From assembly GCA_018389105.1 (NCBI GenBank), contig JACATO010001045.1:1-64000 (forward strand): a DNA stretch of 64,000 bases, in the 5' to 3' direction. Source of the stretch: Nautilus pompilius. Lineage: Eukaryota > Mollusca > Cephalopoda > Nautilida > Nautilidae. A model generated the notes under the pieces. It was given only the letters and a program-made list of their open reading frames with translations, searched no databases and was not told where the DNA came from. Of the stretch, positions 23,701 through 35,061 are shown one piece after another. The position numbers and the translations under genes were made by a program. The stretch's first letter is position 1. Each line of letters begins with the position of its first letter.

Positions 23701-25492
23701 TTTCTTGCTGTTTTAAATTCAGAAATAATTTGCTAAAATAAAAAAGCCACCTTTACATTGCATACCATCATTAACCGTTCAGCTTTATCATTATAGAATA
23801 CTGAAAACCAGGTGTTTTAGGCTGTACATATGTATTCCTTAGGAATTATTATTATTGTAACAGTTTGGTCAATAATGAGAAATTTGTCATTAGCTTTTGA
23901 AAATCTTTTCCAAATTCGTAACCATATTTACATCATCCATTTTATATTTTTATAATTAAATTTACTGAAATTAATTCATCAAGAGTGGCAGTAGTCAATC
24001 TACATACAGTCAAATCTTTAATTTGGTTACCCAGAGTACCAGATGTGCAATATTAGAATAAATATATAGGTCTTGTAAAACATTTATTACCAACCAGCTT
24101 AATCGATTAGGATTATATGCTAACTTCAAGGTCTAGATATTATTTTTTCAATATTCTTCTTCAAAATAAAACTTGGCAGTGGTATAATTATTGCATATTT
24201 TATTATGTTACATATGACAAAATAAACTTTAATAAATAACACATTTCTGAGTATTTAAATCCAAATTTCAGATGCAGAGCTGGTTTTTATATTATATGTT
24301 TGTATTAAAAAATAGCAATCCAAAAGAGCCACATATGTATAACAATTAACCTTATAAGAGTATTCAAACAAGTGTTACATATGGCCCAAACATATGAAAT
24401 AAGAAAAAATATAAATTTAATTAAAATAAGCTAAAAATAATCTTAAGGAAATGCATTGCTCCACAGACCATACATTATTAATAATATAAGTTAAGATCAC
24501 TATATATATATATATTGATTCTTCTTTGCTGACAAGCAACAAATCTATCTACTTTTATTTAAAAAAGCACTGACTATAATTGATATATAATGATCTGTTA
24601 AATTGTTTAAAGACATTATTCTGTGCCTTCTTCTATGACCATAAATGTGAAACTTTTCTCACGTGGTCCATATGTAACAAAGCAAAGGATGTGTGTAAAA
24701 TCTTCCTTCTTTCGAAAATACTGAGCCAAAAAAGCTATGTATAATATACTCTGATAGTCCATCAAATCAATTCAAGATTTAATTTATAGTGAAGGGGTTG
24801 GCAATGTCCTCTGGTAAACTAGAAATTTACATCACCTGGAAATGTTCAAGAGCTTTCTATAGCAAGGTTGTGCTGCCTAGAATTAAAAGTAATGCCAAAG
24901 AAGAAATACCAACACATGTTTTGAGAAAAGTCAAAGTAGTAATTGTGATGCCACACATTGGAAAATAGCAAACTGGAGAAGTCGTGGGTTGGCCGCCAAC
25001 AAAATCAGAATGGCCATGTTAAGTCCTACAAGACAAACCCTGACAAAATCTACTTCACTGAGTTTCATTACAGCATTACTTCAAGTATCAGGCTGACTGA
25101 TTGTTTTTATTATAATGAAGAAGAAAAACTTTACCCAGAAGTAAAGGAAGTAAAGAATGACTGGTTCAAATTGTCAGTCATGCATTCATAAATAACATAT
25201 TGCAAATAGGCAGCAAAAAATGATTCCTGGCATATAAATGGGATGACATTATCCAAAGAATGTCCTCTACAAGACTTAGGTCCTGTGTAGTATTCCATGC
25301 TATTATATTCATAGACATTATGGATATAAATGCAATAAATCCACCAGATGAACCCTTTGGCATAGATAAAATGAGTTTGTTTACAAAACTTGTAGTCTAA
25401 ACAAACATTGATATCATTCGTGATACATTTCACTCAAATAAGTCAGTCAAGACAGTATTAATTATTAATCCTCAAGCACCAAGTCTAACAAG
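20727..25492. other. Unique spacer at the centre of the palindrome
   Basis: A 4766 bp AT-rich segment with no counterpart in either arm. I see no convincing gene. The longest open stretches (for example 21332-21676 on minus and 25131-25433 on minus) show no motif I recognise and no plausible splice partners. A short ATT tract lies near 22674-22693. The spacer ends are not inverted repeats of each other and I see no target-site duplication, so nothing shows that it is itself a transposon. It could be the original single-copy sequence between two inverted copies. Confidence 0.8.
22674..22693. repeat. Short ATT microsatellite in the spacer
   Basis: About six ATT/TTA units within the central spacer. 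No other feature is associated with it. Confidence 0.7.
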
Positions 25493-25505
25493 ATAGACAC
25501 ATATC

Positions 25506-26990
25506 TACTGTGCTGGACAAAAGAGTTTAGACACTTGCTGTGAAATTGATATTTGAGCTCTCTTGTTTTTACATTTGCATAGAGATAGCTATCCTATTGT
25601 CCATAAGTTGACTAAAACCTGCCTTTACAATATGTAAAAACAACGAATGTAATATGTATATCCATTGTCTGGAAAAAATATTTGAATTAGCAGAGTAAAA
25701 TTTGTACCGCTTCAAAAGACTTGGAACAGTTAACAAACTCAGGGCATACATTTATTCCCCTCAATATATACAATTTTAAAGGATCAAATGAACAGAATCA
25801 CATCAGCTAAGACCATTTAAGATAATTTTTTGCACCATGCCTGGCAAGTCACGTCGTCTGAAATCAGATACTTGATAGTTGAACACCACCAAGAAAATCT
25901 GTCTTGTCGGAGATACCGATCAAGTCAATCGCCCGAAAATCACTGTAAACCGCATTCTGAAGCAGTACAAGGAGACTGGAAAGACGAAAGTAAAAATGCG
26001 AATCGGAACACCCCAAAAATGTGACAACAAAATGGATCGACTCATTTGTCGCAAATCCAGGGCCAATCGTTTCCTGCAATCGACGGCCATTCGAGCCTCC
26101 ATGAGTAGAGTGAATGTCTCCAGTCGTACTATTGAACGTCGTCTATGCGAGGGGAATCTCTTTGGACGAATCGCCCAGTAAAAGCCATTGATCAGCATTA
26201 AGAACAGGCGCATCTGCATAGCATGGGCTAAAACGCACAAAAACGGGACCAAAATTCAATGAGCTAGAGTTCGCTTTTCCGACGAAACGATGATCATGCG
26301 CATTGACAGTCCTGACCGAATATGTGTTCGACGTTACCATGGCGAAAAATACAATATAAAGTTCAACCGACCGGCGAGAAGAGAGCAGTCATCGCCATCT
26401 TTCAGCACGACAACCCAGATCCACACCGCCAGAGTCGTCTCTTCCCTCACCACCCAACTAGGAATGGATGTCTTGCGCTGGCCGCCCCCAAGTCTGGATC
26501 TCAACCCAATAGAAAATGCCTGGAAGTAATGATGGCCAAGATGGCCAAACACAAAGAATCTCAATGACCATTCTTGCAGGCTGTCGAGAAAAGCTGGCAG
26601 GAAATGACCAATTCCGTCTGCCTTCGTTTGGTCGAATCCATGCCCCGTTGTTGTCGAGAATTATCGAAAATCACGGATACATCACCCACTACTAGTCAAT
26701 TGATCGTTTCCATACATTTGTTCGATTGTAATTGGGAATGTTGAAAAATATTTAAATATTTATGATTTTGCTCACTGTCCCAACTCTTTTGTCGCGGTAC
26801 AAATCGGACATTGCCGATTGAAATTTTTTCCAGAGAATATGTAAACATATTGCATTTGTTTCTTTATACATTGTAACAGCTTGCTTTGTACATATAATAA
26901 ACAATGTGATGGGTATTTAAATGCGTTTGTTAAAACGAGGGAGCTCAAATATCAATTTCATAGCAGGTTCTCTTGTCCGGAACTGTAGTA
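25506..26990 (+). mobile_element. Tc1-like IR/DR element 2 (right arm)
   Basis: Mirror copy of 19212-20713 with the same TA boundaries and IR/DR ends. It has lost about 8 bp inside the outer direct repeat at its 3' end (near 26968) and carries several one-base indels in the coding part. Its start at 25506 is 13 bp inside the right-arm boundary. Confidence 0.93.
25837..26694 (+). pseudogene. Tc1-like DD34E transposase 2, frameshifted (right arm)
   Basis: Same gene as in the left arm, starting MPGKS at 25837 and ending at TAG 26692-26694. One-base deletions near 25857 and around 25910-25917 shift the frame in the helix-turn-helix region, damage not seen in the left copy. Recognisable parts are VNRPKITVNRILKQYKETG, the HDN/IHTA catalytic segment and LDLNPIENAWK. 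The extra lesions are mostly single-base indels, which could be real decay or consensus errors. Confidence 0.88.
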
Positions 26991-29689
26991 TCAACATTGG
27001 TAAATACCTGTACGAAATGAGATGGTTCAGTGTTGTTGCAACTGCATTTTTTATCTGTTGCTGGTGTCACTGCCCTCCTTGATGAACAACTGTATGTTGT
27101 TTAGGATTAACTTTAACATTAGAGATATAGGCTTAGATATTAGCTTTGATGTTTTTTTTGTTGAAGTAAAATAGATGTATATCTATCTTCATTCATTTCC
27201 TTGCTCTATCTTTACGGTGATACAACGACACTACAGACATTGCAGATGGCTCAATTGTAGTTGATTCATGTGTATTTTGTTTTCCATTCTTTGCAAATAT
27301 TGCATAATGGCGATGACTTTTGTCTTGACATGTTGTGAACAAGAAATCCACCTTTTAGAAAAAAGTTTCATCCTACCATATAGTGTCACAATAACATTCG
27401 GAATATTTATTGCATCAATCCAAACTTAAATGATATTTTCTTTCTGTGACATTATTATTAAACTATTGGAAAATTAGAATTTCTTCTGGAAACACTTTTA
27501 TTTTAGTACTAAAAATATATAAATCAATTATTTAAGATACCAAGAATATATTATTTTGATGTTACCGGTGCATGTTTACTTTCAGCTGTTTCTCTTTATA
27601 ACTCCGTTGACTTCTCTTATGATAAAATAATTTAATTTATTTTCTTTATATCTAAAGAAACAATTTAATTCCTGGGCAAAATCTATGCCCACAGTGTCAC
27701 ATGAAGCTTAAAAATCATGATCAAGATGAAATGAAAATTTTGAGCCTACAGGTATTAGATACCAAGATGAAATTACAGAAGATGAAGATTTTGAACCTCT
27801 TGATGTTGCTACGGCCATCTAGCATCAACATTGAACTACTTGATGGTTCTTCTTTGAAAGCTGTGGGTAAATGTTATATAATAGGATAAGGCAAGTGAAG
27901 CAACTACTTTAGAAGTTTGCATAATACTTGATATGACACGTAGGGAATTTACAGGTGCAAATGTGATGTCATAAAATCATCGACTAAATGTGATCTTAGT
28001 AGTATTATGAAAATTCTGAAAGACAAATATAAAACTGCATCAGCATACGAGAAAATGAAATTGCTAACACTTTAACCTGAAAGTTGGCACTGTGGAACAA
28101 TTTTTAAGAAGATCAAAACAACTCAAAAGCAGAGTGTTTGAATTTTTGCTGTTCCAGTGTTTTGGAAGCATGAAATCAACTATCATCAAAGATTGATCGA
28201 AGGCCATACATTTCTATCAGTCAGACAGGTGTTAAAATATGATATCACACGACCTACTGATCTAAAGTATATTACGTATGTAAACACCTTTTGAAATGTA
28301 TACACTTTTAAGGCAATAAAATGTAGTTGCGTCACAATAAAACCCACATTAGTTGTGCATTGACAATCACACTTGCTAGCCGCATAAATGTTCTGTGACT
28401 ACGGAATTGCTGCATAATTCCATATTTGATTTTTATTTAGCCGATACGCGTTACCTTCTGATTGGTTGTAGGTTAGCATCCAGCCTCGTACAACTTAAAA
28501 CTGGTTGGCCACTGCTTCTATTGGGATTAAACTGAAGACGAGTTTATCAAGTAGGATTACGCGCCGTGCGTTGATTTGGGTTGTTTTGTTTATTTTAGAA
28601 CAGCCCTCATCTCTTTCCTCGTTAAGTCTTTATGAAATGCTACCGTTAACAAGCAGAAATAACTAGCAAAACTATACCGCACTTTAGCTTAGTATCAGCT
28701 TACTTAACTGTAGAGCAAATGCAGCTCTCTCTATAACTTTTGCAGGCCATTCTACAAATTGTTCCGGTAAGACCAAATGTTTCAAACCTTCATACGTTGC
28801 TGGATACTAACTGTAGTTCTGATACTGTTTAGTCCAGTTATATCGCTTTCTTTTAACCACGTCAATACAAGAGTTTTCTGGCTGCTGTTTTCGCAATCCA
28901 TGAAATCTGAAGCTTAACTGTATTTTTTTCCAAAAACAACCAATTTTTCTGCTTAAAAGCATTTCCCTTTCTATACCCTTTAATATCATGGGTGAGTTAC
29001 TTGAATTCGATCCATAAACAAACGGTTGTGTGGAAACCACTCCTTAAGCCTTACCTTTTGAAGGATCTTTTATTGATAGTTTATGATCTTAAAAGGGTGA
29101 TGGTAATCTGGGTACTGTTTTCTTGCCAGAAAAATATGAGTACTTACCAATAACATTTGTATAAATGCATTGGGGAGCTACAGTGATTCAAATTAGTAAT
29201 AACAAACGATTTCTGAAGAAAGCTATAAGATAATGCTTTTGGTATGAACTAAATTCTACATTGACATACATCATTTGCTTGGTTTATAATTATGCATTTT
29301 GTTTGAAACGTAACACCAAAATTCATGGTTCACCTGAATTTAGATATTTTCTATGATATTTAATTTACATTAAGAAGGCAAATAACTATTTTCCTATAAT
29401 GGACCCATAATATTAAACTTCTTTTGAATAATTTATAAAAGTGTAATCATACTGAACTTAAGAATTGCCTTAATTTTTCTTTATCACTGTATTTCAAATT
29501 TTGCTTCAATAAGCCTTTATTGTTGTTTTCTCATATGCATTGTTAAAAACGTAATTATATCATAATTTACTTACCTTAACCTTTTCAGACATTTATACTT
29601 GTATTTATTTTCATCATAAAGGATAATTACACGCTCTTTCATTCTTAATTTTATAACTAGCTTCCTTACGTTTTTGTAAACTTTTAACT

Positions 29690-29792
29690 CCAGGGCATGG
29701 AGGTACGATGAAGCGACCCGATTGCTAAGTGAATCAACTCAGGCCCTCGACTTTAAAGTACGGTCGCCTCCCGATGGACTGCCGAGCCGTCC
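29690..29792 (-). repeat. tRNA-derived SINE-like block (right arm)
   Basis: Mirror copy of 16416-16519, with the same A-box-like and degraded B-box-like motifs on the minus strand. Confidence 0.4.
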
Positions 29793-30469
29793 TATTTTTT
29801 TTCGTTACAAACAATTTTTGAGCTATTATTATTGATGAAATTTTCTTACGCATAAAATTTTAATTTCTTCAACGGAATTTTATTTGTTTATTATCAATAA
29901 ATCTCTTCGCTTATTTCTATATAGTAAGCATAAAACCTTGGCGGAAAATTGTGGATTCATTATTGAAATAATAAATTTAATACATGCTGATAAAAACTGT
30001 AACGAATGAAGGACACAACGTCGATAAGATAATGTTGATAGGTACCATAAGAAAAGCAAAGTTGGAATGTTTATATACTAAAATTTAAGGGCCATTACGC
30101 AGATAAATTTTATTGACTTTTCTTCAATCTCAACTCGAAGTCCATATCGTACAGTTTGTGTTTGAACCATAGCGCATTTTAAAAATTCAAGGTAAGATTT
30201 CAACTGAATTTCTGTTTAGAAAGGTATTTTTCTTGTAAAACCAAATCGCAAACGCGATTTTATTTAATGCACTTAATAATACAAACATTTTCATCAACAT
30301 TAGAATATAATCGTTAGAAAATACGTTGCAGTAAGTTTGAGCAAGATAGTGATATTTGATAGATGTGTTCGATATGGCCACCAGTGTGTATACATAACAG
30401 GGATAAGTGGGTTTGAATTCCAAACTCTATAGCTATTGCATAACGTTCAGGTACTCAGTAATAAAAAGT

Positions 30470-33351
30470 GGGTACTGAAACTCCACAAAAAATGTATTAA
30501 ATTCTCTAGCGCGATAATTAAGCACATACCACTCACAACTTAATATAGTACATCATAATAATTTGTTTCAACACCATGGGAATCTTCCATTATGATAAGC
30601 ATTGGATCTGTATGTGAATGCACTGAAGTTTGTCTTCTATATTGCATCAGCAATTCCGGGTATAAGAAGTGTGAAGTGCTCCCTTTTAGGGACAGACCAC
30701 CAGAATGGTAACCTATTGGTATTAAACCTCTCAGTTATGTACTGGACCATCTTAACTTTTCAAGTGGCTCATCATTTCAAACCTTCGAAGGTAAATAATC
30801 GTACCATTATTTGAAAAAAAATCTATCTTTCTCAATTTTCGCTTAACGAACCCGATGTATAAATGAAATCTTTGCTGCTGGTACACGTTTGATTTAGCGA
30901 ACGAACTTTTCAAAGAATAGAGCAAACATTGTGCAGTTTCAGGCAAAATATCACCACGTCTCCAACAGTGAGCGGCAGACTTCAATTTTGGGTTCTCTCT
31001 TCTTGAATTATGTCAATGTAAAAGACGTTAATATAGAAAAGTGTTCAATTGATACTAAAACTTATGCTAAAGTTAGTACCGTTCAGATGAAACTGTTTTT
31101 TTTTTATAGTTTCACAATTAATTATTGAAAAAATTAGCAGAAGACCTACTGAAAATAAAAAGTTCGGTATTCTCAAACAGTTTTCGTCTGTTCAAAACTC
31201 TAATGTTAGCATCTCGGCGAAATATCATTGAAGCCCTCAGCCAGTATTTTGTTTCAATTCCTATTAAGGTAAAGGAAAATTACTTTTCTTCATATTCTTA
31301 ATTTACAAATGTATTTTTCTAATAAATATTAACGATATAAATTTATTATTAATTGTTACAAAGCTTACACAGAAATTCATTGAAAGAAAAACAAACCTAA
31401 TAAAGCTACCATTTTAAAATATCGCTGCTTTAAATTTATTTAATTTAAAATTTGGTTAACTTATGTAAAATGTCGTGATTTCTAAATATAACCTTTAGTG
31501 TGAAATCTGAGAGATCAGACTTCTTGGTGCCTATGTGCTCAGGAACCTTAACTATTTTGAGATTTGATAACCAATGTAAAATTGTTCTATACCTTAAAAT
31601 CGAAAGTGCTTAAATCTCATGATATTTTAATAGCAAAAATCCTACAAATCATTAAAACTTTCAAGAAATCTGTTCTGAATTTATCTCAAGGAATAAATAT
31701 ATTTTCCATAAATGTGCTCCTAACCGGCACGACCTGTTGACAATGCTCATTAATCAAGACCTTTTACGCATATAACTAAACAGACATTCTTTTGTTTTTG
31801 TGTCAATAACGAACACCGAAATCTTTTTCTGAAACAGAATTTTCCAGTTTTGTGTCCTCCATATAAAATGTTTGAATTTCCAACATAAACTACAGTTTTG
31901 TTCCAGTTGGTGGGGGGATGAGGTGTGTGTATGTAAATGTGTTTTGGTGTATACGCATGTGAGGGTTTGGTATAGGCTCTGATTGGTGCCCAAGGGCCAT
32001 GCTGCCGACCGTTCGTCTTAGGCAGTTGGATCGGCCCTAACCTGCCTTGCACTTGGCCGGCGAATCTAATCAAATATTCAGGTTTTCTCCAACATTTTTC
32101 TTATTGTTGATGCTATTCATTCTCACAAAATTTTCAAAATAACTCGAAACATTTATATATTTTGTGTCTATTTTACGTTCTCAAGCTTACTTTAGGATGA
32201 ATTAAACAAATCGAAAATAAAGTTTGCTGATGTGAACTCTGTGGCGAAAACATCAGATTGTTGATAAGAAATTGGAATATTCAAATCTACGTCCTTCATG
32301 TATTTTATAAGTTATTAATCTATAACGGAACTGTTTTAAATACGCATTTTATCAAGAGCTTTACTGAAATAATGAAGCTCAATGGTACATTTGGTTCTTA
32401 TTCTCAGCCTTGCCTGTATGGTTACTTCGTGTTCGATCCACTGAAAGGCGTCACTTTTTATTCTTTCCACCTTGAATTAGCTCATGGCTGATGGAGCATA
32501 GAAAACAAACGTCATCAAGTTAGTATTGTACTTTTTAAAAAAGTGCTCAATAGAAAAATTCTGAAGTTTTGTGTGATGTTTAAAAAGAAATCGTATAATA
32601 CAAAAAGTTTCAAACGATCTTCAAAAAATTATATATTCGATTTTTTAAAAATAAAATAACGCTTTGGTGTTCGCTTGAATGTATAACAACAGAAAGTATT
32701 TTTTTAAATACGAAAGGAAACAATACATTAAATACATTTAATAATTCACAAAATATATTGCTTCCTAATTCTATAAAATTTTACTTTTTAAATTGTTATT
32801 CAGAAAAAGTTGCAACAAAAATTATATAAAAAATTTTTATACCATTTTCTAACATGAATTTCGTAGAGCATTAACTCTAAACAGTCAAAAGTAGCAGATA
32901 TTGTTTTGTAATTAGGAGGGAAGATAGAAGGTCCCACTTTTGGTTAAGAGTTTAGGGGAAATATTGTATATTTATGCCTTTGTCGTCAATTTTCGACAGT
33001 TCAAAGATCCCAAATTTGGCTTTGTTTTGAAGCGGGAAGACATTTGTCTAAGATCGTCAGAAAGAATTTATTGTCGGTCATTTCTTTTGAATTTCTGCCT
33101 GTAATTTTTTTTATTTTAAATTGCAGTAGCTAATCATCAGATATGTGAATAAATTCTTCCGTAAGAAAATTTGAAAAGGTAATTTGAGTTTGGATTGAGT
33201 GCGTGCACTTAAGGCATGGCAATTTCTGATGCTCCTGAAACTGCACTACTTACGTTGTGCTATATATGATGTTATTTTCAGTGATGAACTTAAGTGATGG
33301 CTGTTAGACGTTTATCGGAATTTATTAGTCGAGTGTGCAGTTTCAGTACCC
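30470..33351. mobile_element. Possible 2.9 kb DNA element with short inverted termini (right arm)
   Basis: Mirror copy of 12856-15739. gggtactgaaactcc starts at 30470 and its inverse ends at 33351, although the base before gtttcagtaccc here is c rather than a. No transposase and no clear target duplication are seen. Confidence 0.25.
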
Positions 33352-33423
33352 ATATTATGGAATAACTAAGATGTAGCAATGGTATAGGATTTAAAATACA
33401 AACCTACTTATTCTTGCTATATA

Positions 33424-35061
33424 TACAGCGGTGTGCAAAAGTCTTGCAAAAATATGACTAGACTTAGAAAATGGGTTATTTTGTAAAAATTAGTGACTAT
33501 TGTATGTTTCTCTTTTAATTGAAAGAATCGGTCTCTTTAAACGACTTATAACACTAGGATCCATTTTGTAATTGTGCAGTCAAAATTTAAATATTAATAA
33601 AACAATATGCATGAAATCGGCGTGTGCAAAAGTGTTGTATAAAATAGAAAAAAATTAGAATATATATTTTGTGCTATAATAGTTTATGACAGTATAATAT
33701 AAATATGAAAAAACTGTCATTTTCCACTATTCTGATTCATTTTGTGTTCAATATAGTGATGCCGACAGCCCTATATTTGACTCCAGAAGAGTGGACCACA
33801 ATCGTTCGCATGAAAGAAGATGGTGAAACTGAGTGGGTCATTGCGAATCGAATCGGTTGCAATCAGTCGACAATATCTCGCATCTTGAAACGTTGGAAAC
33901 CTGATGGGAGCCTAATTTCGAAGCGCGGAGCCGGCAGATCGCGGAAAACGATGGCTCGACAGGATCGTCTGATCGCCCGCATGTAGAACTCGAACCGATT
34001 TCGAACTTCCACCGACATCCAAACCGCCGTGCCAAGGCACCATCGGATCCAGTTGGCCTCGTGCACCTTCAGACGGCGCTTGATCCACATGGGAAATGTT
34101 CTGGCGATCAGGACAGAAGCCGTTCATCAGTCTGGACAATCGTCGAAAGCGACTGCAGTGGGCTCCCTACCATCTCCACTGGACCGTGGCCCAGTGGTCC
34201 CGAGTGATATTTTCCGACGAAAGCAAATTCGTGAAGGTCCACTCGGCGGTTGGTTGTTTGTTCGGCGATCGGTGTCCGCGAAATACCATCCTAGATGCAC
34301 TCGACCGACTCTGCAAGCACAGGAGATTCGGCCATGGTTTAAGGCTGTTTTCAATCGTCCGGTGTCCGTCCATTGCATCACGTGGAGGGTCGAATGAATG
34401 CTCATAACTATGCTAAGATCGTCTCGGACATTGTCGAACAGTATGTGTGTGACCACATGCTCCTGACAGCCATCTATCAGCAGGACAACGCCCTCATCCA
34501 CACAGCTAGGAATGTCAAGGCTTTGATGGCAGAGTTGCGAATCCACCTCCTCCACTGGCCGGCTCAATGCCCGGATCTCAATCACATCGAAAACATTTGG
34601 CACCCAATTAAACTCAGCGTTAGTGTTAAAAATCCGAAAATAAAACCGATTAGAAACGGAAAATCGAGGAAGCCTGGTTGCAGTTCAGTAGTGACAATTG
34701 TCAGTGTTTGAAAGCCAGCATGCCTCGTCGTTGTGAACAAGTATCGTAGAATTTCGGATATTCTACTCATTATTGATAGATCTGATCACTTTCTGCATAA
34801 TTGGAATTGAATCTGTATTGATTAGATAGCTGTCTAGATTTTATGCACCTCTTTTCACACCTTGATTTTATGCAAATGATTTTCTTTAAATTATAACTTT
34901 TCTTACAAAGAAACAATATGCTTGATATTATTGGAATATATGCACAACAGTAATATAGAAATTCTTTAATGAACAAGATTTGATAACACCTGCTTTCGAC
35001 AAAATACGAGCTAATTTACAGGAAAAATTATTTTTATGCAAGACTTTTGCACACCGGTGTA
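33424..35061 (+). mobile_element. Tc1-like IR/DR element 1 (right arm)
   Basis: Mirror copy of 11141-12783, bounded by TA and with gtgtgcaaaagtcttgca termini plus inner direct repeats (for example near 33617-33645). The interior, roughly 33960-34320, differs from the left copy more than the flanking arm DNA does. Confidence 0.93.
33705..34711 (+). pseudogene. Tc1-like DD34E transposase, frameshifted (right arm)
   Basis: Begins MKKLSFSTIL at 33705. It reads through the helix-turn-helix (IANRIGCNQSTISRILKRW) and keeps GAGRSRKT in frame, which the left copy has lost. It then meets an in-frame stop at 33984-33986. Later frames carry VIFSDESKFV, QQDNALIHTA and CPDLNHIENIWH, the DD34E catalytic triad. 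An indel cluster near 34095-34125 shifts the frame. It is inactive as it stands. The two arms carry different lesions in this gene. Confidence 0.9.

Larger units (their letters stand above)
26991..33423. other. Intergenic right-arm DNA between the two Tc1-like elements
   Basis: Mirror of 12784-19211 with no gene I can support. It holds the SINE-like block (29690-29792), the GC-rich block (31975-32064) and the inverted termini at 30470 and 33351. Conserved short frames reflect near-identity of the arms. Confidence 0.5.

Noticed and set aside
24958-25433. Spacer open frames as a piggyBac or Tigger transposase remnant
   Set aside because: I looked for the catalytic and domain phrases of these families and found none that hold up.
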